Assembly (NCBI GenBank): GCA_045599305.1
Contig: JAZRVU010000072.1
Span: 1-5,959, forward strand
Length of the DNA stretch: 5,959 nt
Source: SIG588 sp045599305
GTDB taxonomy: Bacteria; Bacillota; Clostridia; Oscillospirales; Acutalibacteraceae
Reading direction: 5' to 3'
Position 1 is the first letter of the stretch, and every line of letters starts with the position of its first letter. Made by a program: the position numbers and the translations under genes. The notes beneath the pieces were generated by a model. The model was not told where the DNA came from, searched no databases, and saw nothing but the letters and a program-made list of their open reading frames with translations. Shown here piece after piece: positions 1 to 5,959 of this stretch.

Positions 1-354
1 GCCGTCAGCCCGTGGATCACGATGCCGGAAGGTCTGCAGGAGAAAGGGTATACATTCTATCGCCTGTGGCTCGGCTGTATGACCGATCAGCCGGCGACAG
101 CCGGGGAGACCACTTCGCTGAAGGCCGATTACCTGTTCATCACGCAGATGTCCGGCACTTTGGGCGATGTGAACGGCGACGGCAAGATCGACTCCACCGA
201 TGCACGTCTGATTTTGCAGTATTATGCGAAGAAGATCGGGGAGGATGCGCTGAATGTGGCTGTGGCCGACGTGAACGGTGACGGCAAGGTCGATTCCACC
301 GACGCCCGCTTGATCCTGCAATACTACGCAAAGAAAATCGACAGTTTTTCGTGA
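1..354 (+). CDS. C-terminal end of a dockerin type I domain protein (5' end outside window)
   Basis: The reading frame is open from the first base and ends with TGA at 352-354, so 117 C-terminal residues are visible. The internal ATG at 22 is not a credible start, because the frame continues upstream and there is no ribosome binding site. Residues 1 to about 53 (PWITMPEG, YTFYRLWLGC) are unrecognised and may end a beta-rich domain. Residues 56-79 and 90-113 are two dockerin type I repeats. Each has the calcium loop DVNGDGK(I/V)DSTD, with Asp/Asn ligands at loop positions 1, 3, 5, 9 and 12, followed by the helix ARLILQYYAKKI. Dockerins bind cohesin modules of scaffoldin proteins and so dock extracellular enzymes into cellulosomes or onto the cell surface. 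The Ser-Thr pair at loop positions 10-11 is where cohesin specificity is known to be read. A terminal dockerin implies a secreted protein, but its enzymatic or binding role cannot be told from here. The dockerin call is very sure. Confidence 0.93.
   Translation, partial: AVSPWITMPEGLQEKGYTFYRLWLGCMTDQPATAGETTSLKADYLFITQMSGTLGDVNGDGKIDSTDARLILQYYAKKIGEDALNVAVADVNGDGKVDSTDARLILQYYAKKIDSFS
166..339 (+). repeat. Tandem dockerin repeats (two 72-base units, 102-base period)
   Basis: The units are 166-237 and 268-339, separated by a 30-base linker coding for roughly GEDALNVAVA. Over 24 codons the two units encode the same residues except Ile/Val at loop position 8. Comparing codon by codon, I count 14 codons that differ silently and only one that changes the amino acid. 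The protein repeat is therefore almost exact while the DNA repeat is considerably diverged. This matches the known internal two-fold symmetry of type I dockerins. Confidence 0.92.
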
Positions 355-357
355 TCG

Positions 358-398
358 AAAAGGCTATGAGATGTGATCGCATCTCATAGCCTTTTTTT
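358..398 (+). terminator. Intrinsic terminator after the dockerin gene
   Basis: Bases 361-373 (AGGCTATGAGATG) pair perfectly with 380-392 around the six-base loop TGATCG. Pairing can extend by three A-T pairs to 358-395. A run of seven T follows at 392-398. The hairpin begins three bases after the dockerin stop codon, as expected for a rho-independent terminator. The A run at 358-361 is short, so termination on the opposite strand would be weaker. Confidence 0.93.
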
Positions 399-407
399 GC
401 ATTTCTC

Positions 408-436
408 TTGCTGTTTTGGGCATTTTGTGTTATACT
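408..436 (+). promoter_or_regulatory. Predicted vegetative (sigma-A type) promoter with extended -10, upstream of yunB-ligA-NUDIX
   Basis: TTGCTG at 408-413 and TATACT at 431-436 are separated by exactly 17 bases. A TG at 428-429 gives the extended -10 motif TGnTATACT. The -10 matches the consensus at five of six positions; the -35 matches at three, which an extended -10 can compensate. The start of transcription would fall near 442-443, giving a leader of about 50 bases before yunB. The site sits just after the dockerin terminator, in the only intergenic space ahead of the three-gene cluster. I see no clear operator or riboswitch in the leader. Confidence 0.65.
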
Positions 437-480
437 GTAAACAGTCACACACCGCCTGTCTTGCCGGTATATTGGTAGGG

Positions 481-488
481 AAAGGCGG
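481..488 (+). promoter_or_regulatory. Ribosome binding site of yunB; choice between two adjacent ATG codons
   Basis: AAAGGCGG is one base off the ideal AAAGGAGG. The gene begins ATGATG, at 492 and 495. Spacing is three bases to the first ATG and six to the second, so the second may be the real start. The protein would differ by one methionine only. Confidence 0.55.
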
Positions 489-491
489 GAT

Positions 492-1133
492 ATGATGAAG
501 CAAAGACGATCACGGCATACCGGACTGCGTCTGGCGGCGATAATGGCGGCGGCTGTCATTGTGACGACGGTGCTGGCCGGTCGGCGCCTGCGCCCGCTGG
601 TGCGGGAATATGCGGCCAATTGCGCCCGTGCCGCGGTGACCGATGCCATGAGTGCCGCGGTGACGGCGTCTGTCCCGGATGAAAGTGTGTCCGGCATGGC
701 GCTCACACGTGTGCAGCGGGACGCCGACGGCAGTGTGCTGTCTGTCGAAACGGATACTGCGGCGGTGAATGTGCTGTGCAGCGCGATCACGGCAGAAATG
801 AACCGACAGGTGGCAGAGCAGTGCGCGGACTTGAAAATATCCTTGTGGAGTGCCGTCGGCAGCACTTTTTTAATGGGGAAAGGGCCGCAGTTGACACTGC
901 GCATCTGCCGGAGCGGCGCCGCGACGGCGCAGATCAGCAGTACCTTTGCCGAGGCCGGTATCAATCAGACCGTGCACCGCATGGAGGCTTTGCTGACTTT
1001 TCGTGCGGTGCTGCTGGTGGCCGGTATGAGCGAGCCGATCGAGGTGTCTTCCTCCTATCTGATCGCCGAAACGGTGATCGTGGGGACAGTGCCGGATACC
1101 TTTGCCACCATCGTGCGGGAGAGCGCGGGATAA
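492..1133 (+). CDS. yunB: Sporulation protein YunB
   Basis: This 213-residue protein matches the YunB family, known from Bacillus subtilis, where the gene belongs to the mother-cell sigma-E regulon and is needed for efficient sporulation; its biochemical role is unknown. Residues 1-10 are basic and are followed by one hydrophobic segment at about 12-29, so it is probably anchored in the membrane by its N-terminus with the rest outside the cytoplasm. Family hallmarks appear in order: GSTFLMGKGP around residues 123-132, AGINQTVHR at 155-163, and a C-terminal AETVIVGTVP at 192-201. It is somewhat shorter than the B. subtilis protein (about 250 residues), mostly in the N-terminal half. The next gene, ligA, starts 20 bases after the stop with no terminator between them. 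The promoter upstream looks vegetative, which would be unusual for a sporulation gene. Family assignment is confident; membership of an active sporulation programme is inferred. Confidence 0.9.
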   Translation: MMKQRRSRHTGLRLAAIMAAAVIVTTVLAGRRLRPLVREYAANCARAAVTDAMSAAVTASVPDESVSGMALTRVQRDADGSVLSVETDTAAVNVLCSAITAEMNRQVAEQCADLKISLWSAVGSTFLMGKGPQLTLRICRSGAATAQISSTFAEAGINQTVHRMEALLTFRAVLLVAGMSEPIEVSSSYLIAETVIVGTVPDTFATIVRESAG

Positions 1134-1153
1134 AACCGAAACGGGGGACGATT

Positions 1154-3133
1154 ATGGATTTTGAGACTGCCAAAGAACGGTTGCAGGTGCTTCGCGCCGA
1201 AATTGACTACCACAGCCGGCGGTATTATGATGAGGATGCCCCCGAGATCGAGGACGATGAGTTTGACGCCCTCACCCGTGAACTGCGCGCCATCGAAGGG
1301 GAATATCCGCAGCTGATCACGGCCGATTCCTACACCCAGCGTGTCCACGGGGAACTGTCGGCACTGTTTACCCCTGTGACGCATGAGGTGCCGCTGGCCA
1401 GCTTGCAGGACGTGTTCTCCATCGAGGAACTGCGTGATTTTGACCGCCGCGTGCGGGAGACGGTGGCCGATCCTGTGTATGTGGTGGAGCCGAAGATCGA
1501 CGGCTTATCCATTGCCTTGACATATGAGAACGGCATACTGGTGAAAGGCGCCACCCGCGGCGACGGCGAAGTGGGCGAGGACGTCACCGCCAATCTGCGC
1601 ACCGTGTCCACCATTCCCGCCCGCCTGAAAACGCCTTTGCCGCGTGTGATCGTGCGGGGCGAGGTATATATGCCCCGCGAGAGTTTTGCCGCTTTGGTGG
1701 ATGCACAGGAGCAAAACGGCGAAAAGCCTTTTAAAAACCCGCGTAATGCCGCGGCCGGCTCGCTGCGGCAAAAGGACCCGGCGGTCACCAAGTCGCGCAA
1801 TCTGGACATTTTTGTGTTCAATCTGCAGGCGATCGAGGGAAAAATGGTCACCTCACACGATCAGTCACTCACTTGTATGGAGGAATTGGGCTTCCATATC
1901 ATTCCGTTTCGTAAGCGTACCGCCTCCATCGACGAGGTGATCGCCGAGGTGGCGCGCATCGGTGAGGTGCGGCACAGTCTGGCATTCGATATCGACGGTG
2001 CCGTGGTCAAGGTGGACGATTTCAGCGACCGCGAGCGGCTCGGCTCCACCTCCAAATTCCCCAAATGGGCGGTGGCTTTCAAATATCCGCCGGAGGAAAA
2101 AGAGACGACGCTCCTGAATGTGGAGATCACTGTCGGCCGCACCGGCGTACTGACCCCCACCGGCGTGTTCACACCGGTGTCGCTTTCGGGCAGTACGGTG
2201 GCCCGCGCCACCCTGCATAACGAGGAATTCATCCGGGAAAAGGGGCTCTGTCTCGGCGACACGGTAGTGCTGCGTAAGGCGGGGGACATCATACCCGAAG
2301 TGGTGCGTGTCAAAGCGCATCTGCCCGGTGCCGTGCCGTTTGCCATGCCAACGGTGTGTCCCTCCTGCGGGGAACCGGCGGTGCGCGAGGAAGGAGAGGC
2401 GGCGTGGCGCTGCACCAATCCCGCCTGCCCGGCACAGCGGCAGCAGAATCTGGTGCATTTCGCCTCACGCGATGCCATGGATATCGAGGGTCTTGGCCCG
2501 GCGGTGCTGGAAGCGCTGATCGGTGCCGGGCTGGTGGAGGGCGTGTGCGATCTGTTCCGCCTTTCCCGCGAGGATGTGGCGGCGTTGGAGCGTATGGGCG
2601 ATAAATCGGCCGATAATCTGCTGGAAGCCATTGCCCGTTCCAAAGAAAATGACCTGTACCGCGTGATCTATGCCTTGGGCATCCGGCACATCGGCCAGAA
2701 GGCGGCCAAATTGCTGGCAGACCGCTTCGGCACGATGGAGGCGGTGATGGATGCTACCGAGGAGGAACTCTGTTCGATCGACGGCTTTGGTGAGATCATG
2801 GCACGGAGCGTACGCCGCTTCTTTTGCCATCCGCAGTCCCGCAAACTGGTGGAACAGCTGCGGGCATTCGGCGTGAATATGGAATGCAAGACCGAGCGCG
2901 CTGACCGCCGTTTTGAGGGCATGACCTTTGTGCTCACCGGTACGCTGCCCACCTTGAAGCGTGATGAGGCGACTGCTCTGATCGAAAAGCATGGCGGCAA
3001 GGCCGCAGGCAGTGTGTCGAAAAAGACGAGCGTCGTGCTGGCCGGTGAGGATGCCGGCAGCAAACTGCAAAAGGCGCAGCAACTGGGCATACGCATCATC
3101 GACGAAGCGGAATTTTTGGAAATGCTGCAATAA
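1154..3133 (+). CDS. ligA: NAD+-dependent DNA ligase LigA
   Basis: LigA seals nicks in duplex DNA during replication and repair, using NAD+ and releasing NMN and AMP. At 659 residues it has the usual full length and all domains. Residues 1 to about 70 form the NAD-binding Ia domain (YHSRRYYDEDAPEIEDDEFDAL). The adenylation domain has the catalytic Lys114 in EPKIDG, then TRGDG, RGEVYM, FDIDGAVVKV and KWAVAFKYP. An OB fold follows. Four cysteines (402, 405, 420, 425) form the zinc finger, helix-hairpin-helix repeats run to about 580, and a BRCT domain spans 587-659. I chose ATG 1154 because homology starts there and GGGGGA lies five bases upstream; the frame is open further upstream but only overlaps yunB out of frame. 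Some Ia and early adenylation residues are atypical: DSYTQRVHG where DSPTQRVGG is usual, and SLQDVF where SL(D/G)NAF is usual. All nucleotidyl-transfer motifs are intact, so it should be active. It is second of three co-oriented genes. Confidence 0.98.
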   Translation: MDFETAKERLQVLRAEIDYHSRRYYDEDAPEIEDDEFDALTRELRAIEGEYPQLITADSYTQRVHGELSALFTPVTHEVPLASLQDVFSIEELRDFDRRVRETVADPVYVVEPKIDGLSIALTYENGILVKGATRGDGEVGEDVTANLRTVSTIPARLKTPLPRVIVRGEVYMPRESFAALVDAQEQNGEKPFKNPRNAAAGSLRQKDPAVTKSRNLDIFVFNLQAIEGKMVTSHDQSLTCMEELGFHIIPFRKRTASIDEVIAEVARIGEVRHSLAFDIDGAVVKVDDFSDRERLGSTSKFPKWAVAFKYPPEEKETTLLNVEITVGRTGVLTPTGVFTPVSLSGSTVARATLHNEEFIREKGLCLGDTVVLRKAGDIIPEVVRVKAHLPGAVPFAMPTVCPSCGEPAVREEGEAAWRCTNPACPAQRQQNLVHFASRDAMDIEGLGPAVLEALIGAGLVEGVCDLFRLSREDVAALERMGDKSADNLLEAIARSKENDLYRVIYALGIRHIGQKAAKLLADRFGTMEAVMDATEEELCSIDGFGEIMARSVRRFFCHPQSRKLVEQLRAFGVNMECKTERADRRFEGMTFVLTGTLPTLKRDEATALIEKHGGKAAGSVSKKTSVVLAGEDAGSKLQKAQQLGIRIIDEAEFLEMLQ

Positions 3134-3148
3134 GAAGGATATGATAAC

Positions 3149-3565
3149 ATGATTTTGGAAAAAAGCTGCGGTGCGGTGATCTTCACCGTAGTAAACGGCG
3201 AACGGCTCTTTCTGATCGAGCAGATGCAGAAGGGACACGTATCGCTTTGCAAAGGCCACGTGGAGGGGGACGAGACGGAACACGAGACCGCCTGTCGTGA
3301 GATCCGCGAGGAAACGGCACTCACCGTGGAATTTCTCGACGGCTTTCGCGAATGTATCGAATACTGCCCCTATCCCGGCTGTGTGAAGACGGTGGTATTC
3401 TTTTTGGCCCGTGCCCTCACCCGTGAGGTGGTCTGTCAGGAGGAAGAGGTGGCCGGGATCAAATGGCTGCCGATAAAGCAGGCGCTGGCTGCGCTGACGT
3501 ATGAGTCTGACCGCGCGATCCTTCAAAAAGCGGACGCGGTGTTGGACGCCGCAAGCCCTGACTAA
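3149..3565 (+). CDS. NUDIX hydrolase, diadenosine-tetraphosphatase-like
   Basis: This 138-residue protein is a single NUDIX domain, a family that hydrolyses nucleoside diphosphates linked to another group using divalent metal ions. The Nudix box runs from Gly36 to Leu58: G-x5-E, then seven residues, then REIREETAL. It keeps the metal-binding REIREE core but has Ala57 where the consensus has Gly. The opening SCGAVIF, the KGHVEGDE stretch and the later VVFFLARAL resemble asymmetric Ap4A hydrolases, where one would expect WSFPKGH; here it is VSLCKGH, with Cys34 replacing Pro. Substrate is therefore a family-level guess; an (8-oxo-)dGTP or other nucleotide substrate is possible. ATG 3149 is chosen because GAAGGA at 3134-3139 lies nine bases upstream; another ATG at 3141 is too close to that site and stops after three codons. 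It starts 15 bases after the ligA stop and is probably cotranscribed with ligA. A terminator hairpin follows directly. Confidence 0.88.
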   Translation: MILEKSCGAVIFTVVNGERLFLIEQMQKGHVSLCKGHVEGDETEHETACREIREETALTVEFLDGFRECIEYCPYPGCVKTVVFFLARALTREVVCQEEEVAGIKWLPIKQALAALTYESDRAILQKADAVLDAASPD

Positions 3566-3568
3566 ATG

Positions 3569-3610
3569 AAAACGGCCGGAAGAGTTTTATGCTCTTCCGA
3601 CCGTTTTTTT
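3569..3610. terminator. Shared bidirectional terminator between the NUDIX gene and uxaA
   Basis: The left arm 3569-3584 pairs with 3592-3607 around a seven-base loop. Seven T at 3604-3610 serve the + strand and the four A at 3569-3572 give UUUU on the - strand. One stem position differs by strand: C3576 faces A3600, a mismatch in the + transcript, but in the - transcript the same position becomes a G-U wobble, so that stem is continuous. The stem begins three bases after the NUDIX stop and 12 bases beyond the uxaA stop, which fits two convergent operons sharing one signal. Confidence 0.88.
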
Positions 3611-3619
3611 CGTATATGT

Positions 3620-5101
3620 TTACAGTGTGACGCCGTCTTTGAAAATGGCGATATCATGTTTGTCCAGTTGCTCGGACTTGGCGCTCTGCTCGCCCGAGGC
3701 AAGCGACAGGATATACCGATAGAATTCGCCGCAAAGGGCTTCCATATTCGTACCGGCCAGCAGGCGGCCGGCATCAAAGTCGATCCAGTTCTGCTTTTTG
3801 GCGGCCAGATCGGAGTTGCTTGAGACCTTCACTGTCGGCACCGGTGAGCCGAACGGCGTGCCGCGTCCGGTGGTGAACAGTACCATATGCGCGCCGGACA
3901 TGGCCAGTGCGTTGGCGGCCACCAGATCGTTGCCCGGTGCCTGCAAAAGCGAGAGCCCTCCGACCTTTACCGGGTCACCGTAATCCAGCACATCCTCTAC
4001 CGGGGAGGTACCGCCCTTCTGCACGCAGCCCAGCGACTTGTCCTCCAGTGTGGTGATGCCCCCCTCTTTGTTTCCGGGCGACGGATTTTCGTTGATCTTC
4101 TCGCCGTATTTCATGAAATACTTTTTAAAATCATTGATGAGCCGCACGGTGCGGTCGAACACCCCACGGGTGCGGCAGCGATTCATGAGGATGGTTTCGG
4201 CACCGAACATCTCGGGCACCTCGGTCAGTACGGCACTGCCGCCCTGCCGGATCAGTTTATCCGAAACGGCACCCAGCAGCGGGTTGGCGGTGATGCCGGA
4301 AAAGCCGTCCGAGCCGCCGCATTTCAGCCCGATGACCAGATCGCTCGCGGGGCAGGGGACACGGCGGCAGGCGTCGGCCTGTGCAGCGAGTTCTTTTACG
4401 ATGGCCGCACCCGCCGCGATCTCATCTTCCTGTTCCTGGCAGACCATGAAACGCACGCGCCGGGGATCATATTCGCCCAGTTCGGCCTTTAATTCACCGA
4501 TATTCCCGTTTTCGCATCCGAGCCCCACGACCAGCACACCGGCGGCGTTGGGGTGACGGATCAGTCCGCAGAGGGCTTTCAGCGTCATTGTCTGATCGTC
4601 GCCGAGCTGTGAGCAGCCGTAGGGGTGCGCATAGGCGAAAATGCCGTCGATACGGTCGGTGAGAAATGCCTGCGAGGCCTCTTCAATGGCGTGAGCCACC
4701 GCGTTGACGCATCCGACGGTGGGGATAATCCACACCTCGTTGCGGATGCCGACTTTTCCGTCCGGGCGGCGATAGCCCATGAAGGTGTCGGCAGGCTCCG
4801 GCACGACGTCGGAAAAGTCGGGCTCATAGGTGTAGGTGAGCAGATCACCCAGACCGGAACGCACATTGTGCGTATGCACATGGCAGCCGGCTTCAATGGC
4901 GCATTTGGCAGTGCCGATGGGGTAGGCATATTTCACCACGGGCTGCCCTTCGCCGATCTGTGTAAGAGCAAACTTATGACCGGCGGGGATATCGTTTTGC
5001 AGCAGGATATCCGTGTCGCCCACACGCACGGTCTCATTGGCCGAAAGGCTATGTATGGCTACTGCCACATTGTCCCGGGAATGAATGCGGATCGCGTCCA
5101 T
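3620..5101 (-). CDS. uxaA: Altronate dehydratase UxaA
   Basis: UxaA removes water from D-altronate to give 2-keto-3-deoxy-D-gluconate, a late step of galacturonate (pectin sugar) breakdown in the cytoplasm; the family is iron-dependent. The product is 493 residues, close to the E. coli enzyme (495). Residues 1 to about 90 are the SAF domain, with IPAGHKFAL, KYAYPIG and HVHTHN (74-79). The main domain shows GYRRPDGKVGIRN (109-121), HPYGCSQ with His159 and Cys163, KCGGSDGFSGITANP (260-274), EVPEMFGAE, NPSPGNKEGG, GGITTLEDKSLGC and TTGRGTPFGSPVPTVK. The frame is open up to 5191, but the start is set at ATG 5101: homology begins there, GGAGGG lies five bases upstream, and the longer version would run through the end of uxaB. 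The gene begins one base after the uxaB stop, so the two are surely cotranscribed and probably translationally coupled. UxaA-family dehydratases also act on related aldonates such as galactarate, but the adjacent uxaB supports altronate. Confidence 0.95.
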   Translation of the reverse strand: MDAIRIHSRDNVAVAIHSLSANETVRVGDTDILLQNDIPAGHKFALTQIGEGQPVVKYAYPIGTAKCAIEAGCHVHTHNVRSGLGDLLTYTYEPDFSDVVPEPADTFMGYRRPDGKVGIRNEVWIIPTVGCVNAVAHAIEEASQAFLTDRIDGIFAYAHPYGCSQLGDDQTMTLKALCGLIRHPNAAGVLVVGLGCENGNIGELKAELGEYDPRRVRFMVCQEQEDEIAAGAAIVKELAAQADACRRVPCPASDLVIGLKCGGSDGFSGITANPLLGAVSDKLIRQGGSAVLTEVPEMFGAETILMNRCRTRGVFDRTVRLINDFKKYFMKYGEKINENPSPGNKEGGITTLEDKSLGCVQKGGTSPVEDVLDYGDPVKVGGLSLLQAPGNDLVAANALAMSGAHMVLFTTGRGTPFGSPVPTVKVSSNSDLAAKKQNWIDFDAGRLLAGTNMEALCGEFYRYILSLASGEQSAKSEQLDKHDIAIFKDGVTL

Positions 5102-5102
5102 G

Positions 5103-5959
5103 TCAGCCCTCCAGCACTTCGTGCAGCGCTGCCGCCGCATCGGCGCGCAGCTTTTCGAGCCAGCCGCAGACAGCCGCAGTGAATCCGGCATATTTCGTCA
5201 GATCTTCGCCCCAGAATTCGGTCTTGGCGGCGGCCGCCTGCACGAATTCGGCAGTCGGCAGTCCGCTGTGCGCGGCAAAGAAGGTCAGCACATCGCGGTC
5301 ATCATGGATAACATATTCCGTACCGTCTGCGCGGGCGGCATGCAGGCCGTCTTCGGCCAGTTCGGAGGAGGAATAGAAAGCCAGCAGCGCCGCAAAGGAG
5401 AAGGTGAGCATCCGCGGCAGTGTACCGGTCGCCTTTACATGGTCACGGAAGGTGGGAAGTACCCGGGCTTTCCACTTAGAGACGGAGTTGAGGGAGATGG
5501 AGAGCAGGGCGTGATCGATGAAGGGGTTTTCAAAGCGCTCGAACACCGAGTCGGCAAACGCCTCGACCTCTTCACGCGGCAATGCGACCTGCGGCACGAT
5601 CTCTTCCCGTACTACGCGGCGGATAAACTGCCCCATCACGGGATCGTTCATGCAGTCGCGCACGATATCCAGCCCGTAAAGGTAGCCGGCCAGCACAGAA
5701 GAGGTGTGTGCGCCGTTAAGTACACGCACTTTACGCTCGCGGTAGGGGCGCTGGTCGTCTGTGAACACCACCGGCAGACCGGCGGCGTTCAGCGGGAACT
5801 CCTTACTGATATCTTTTTCGCTTTCGATCACCCACAGAGCAAAGGGCTCGCCCACATCGACCAGTTCATCGGTGTAGCCCAGTTTTTCACAGATGGCATC
5901 CGCCTCGCCGCGGGGATAACCGGTCACGATACGGTCGACCAACGTGCTGCAGAACACGC
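5103..5959 (-). CDS. uxaB: Tagaturonate reductase (altronate oxidoreductase) UxaB, N-terminus outside window
   Basis: UxaB reduces D-tagaturonate to D-altronate with NADH, the step just before UxaA. The 284 C-terminal residues are visible. About 200 N-terminal residues, including the Rossmann NAD-binding fold, lie beyond the right edge, judging from the E. coli length of 483. The GTG at 5957 is an internal valine in the conserved stretch FCSTLVDRIVTGYP, not a start. Counting from that valine, further signatures are GEPFALWVIE, YRERKVRVLNGAHTS and SISLNSVSKWKARVLP. Lys76, Asn81 and His84 form the K-x4-N-x2-H pattern that carries the catalytic lysine in polyol-specific long-chain dehydrogenases, the parent family. 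Fructuronate reductase (UxuB) and mannitol dehydrogenases are relatives, but the LNGAHTS stretch and the adjacent altronate dehydratase favour UxaB. The promoter and any regulator of this operon are outside the window. Confidence 0.93.
   Translation of the reverse strand, partial: VFCSTLVDRIVTGYPRGEADAICEKLGYTDELVDVGEPFALWVIESEKDISKEFPLNAAGLPVVFTDDQRPYRERKVRVLNGAHTSSVLAGYLYGLDIVRDCMNDPVMGQFIRRVVREEIVPQVALPREEVEAFADSVFERFENPFIDHALLSISLNSVSKWKARVLPTFRDHVKATGTLPRMLTFSFAALLAFYSSSELAEDGLHAARADGTEYVIHDDRDVLTFFAAHSGLPTAEFVQAAAAKTEFWGEDLTKYAGFTAAVCGWLEKLRADAAAALHEVLEG
5107..5112 (-). promoter_or_regulatory. Ribosome binding site of uxaA inside the 3' end of uxaB
   Basis: On the - strand GGAGGG stands five bases before the uxaA ATG and lies within the last sense codons of uxaB (Leu-Glu-Gly-stop). 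The junction reads TGA-C-ATG. This settles the uxaA start and implies that ribosomes finishing uxaB can restart on uxaA. Confidence 0.85.

Noticed and set aside
398..427. A sigma-G/F-like pair TGCATT (398-403) and CATTTTG (421-427), spaced 17 bases, upstream of yunB
   Set aside because: The match is partial, and it overlaps the tail of the dockerin terminator. YunB is known from the sigma-E rather than the sigma-G or F programme. Chance similarity is the simpler explanation.
140..964. A 274-codon open frame on the - strand across the dockerin end, the terminator, the promoter and most of yunB
   Set aside because: It crosses a strong terminator and a promoter, is antisense to dockerin and YunB, and has a Ser/Arg-rich shadow composition with no recognisable domain.
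776..1153. Possible N-terminal extension of LigA upstream of ATG 1154
   Set aside because: The frame is open but lies inside yunB in another frame, and the translated residues look like shadow sequence (Gly/Arg-rich). LigA homology and the ribosome site both place the start at 1154.
2465..3526. A 353-codon open frame on the - strand, antisense to the end of ligA and the NUDIX gene
   Set aside because: It spans two confidently identified genes and the gap between them, resembles no known family and has low-complexity His/Gln/Arg-rich composition. It is a by-product of GC-rich codon use on the other strand.
3887..4492. A 201-codon open frame on the + strand inside uxaA
   Set aside because: It is antisense to the conserved core of UxaA and has no ribosome binding site or recognisable family.
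5102..5191. Possible 30-residue N-terminal extension of UxaA
   Set aside because: It overlaps the conserved uxaB C-terminus, adds sequence unlike UxaA, and the ribosome binding site points to ATG 5101.

Overview
The window looks like a piece of chromosome from an anaerobic, fibre-degrading Clostridia-type Firmicute, most likely in the Oscillospirales/Ruminococcaceae range. Four features point there: a type I dockerin module (cellulosome-style enzyme assembly), a YunB sporulation protein, an NAD+-dependent DNA ligase, and a galacturonate-breakdown pair (uxaB, uxaA). The DNA is fairly GC-rich for a Firmicute, with mostly G/C third codon positions. This placement is inferred from gene content, not from a phylogenetic marker comparison.

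Layout from left to right. (1) 1-354, + strand: the C-terminal end of a secreted-type protein that finishes in two near-identical dockerin repeats, closed by a strong intrinsic terminator at 358-398. (2) 408-436: a good vegetative-type promoter with an extended -10. It opens a tight + strand cluster of yunB (492-1133), ligA (1154-3133) and a NUDIX hydrolase (3149-3565), with gaps of only 20 and 15 bases. (3) 3569-3610: a hairpin that can end transcription from both sides, between convergent operons. (4) 3620-5959, - strand: uxaB (its N-terminal third lies beyond the right edge) followed by uxaA after a single base.

How the genes work together. UxaB reduces tagaturonate to altronate, and UxaA dehydrates altronate to 2-keto-3-deoxygluconate, so the right-hand operon handles galacturonate released from pectin. 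The dockerin protein at the left edge fits a plant-fibre lifestyle, but it lies in a separate transcription unit and its catalytic part is not visible. The middle operon mixes sporulation, replication/repair and nucleotide clean-up, and no single pathway joins its members.

There is no intergenic stretch over 300 bases, and I see no tRNA, rRNA, CRISPR array, insertion sequence or attachment site. I do not see a clearly new biological system. The second-look items concern dockerin repeat evolution, expression of a sporulation gene from a housekeeping-type promoter, sequence variants in LigA and the NUDIX protein, and a strand-asymmetric terminator.
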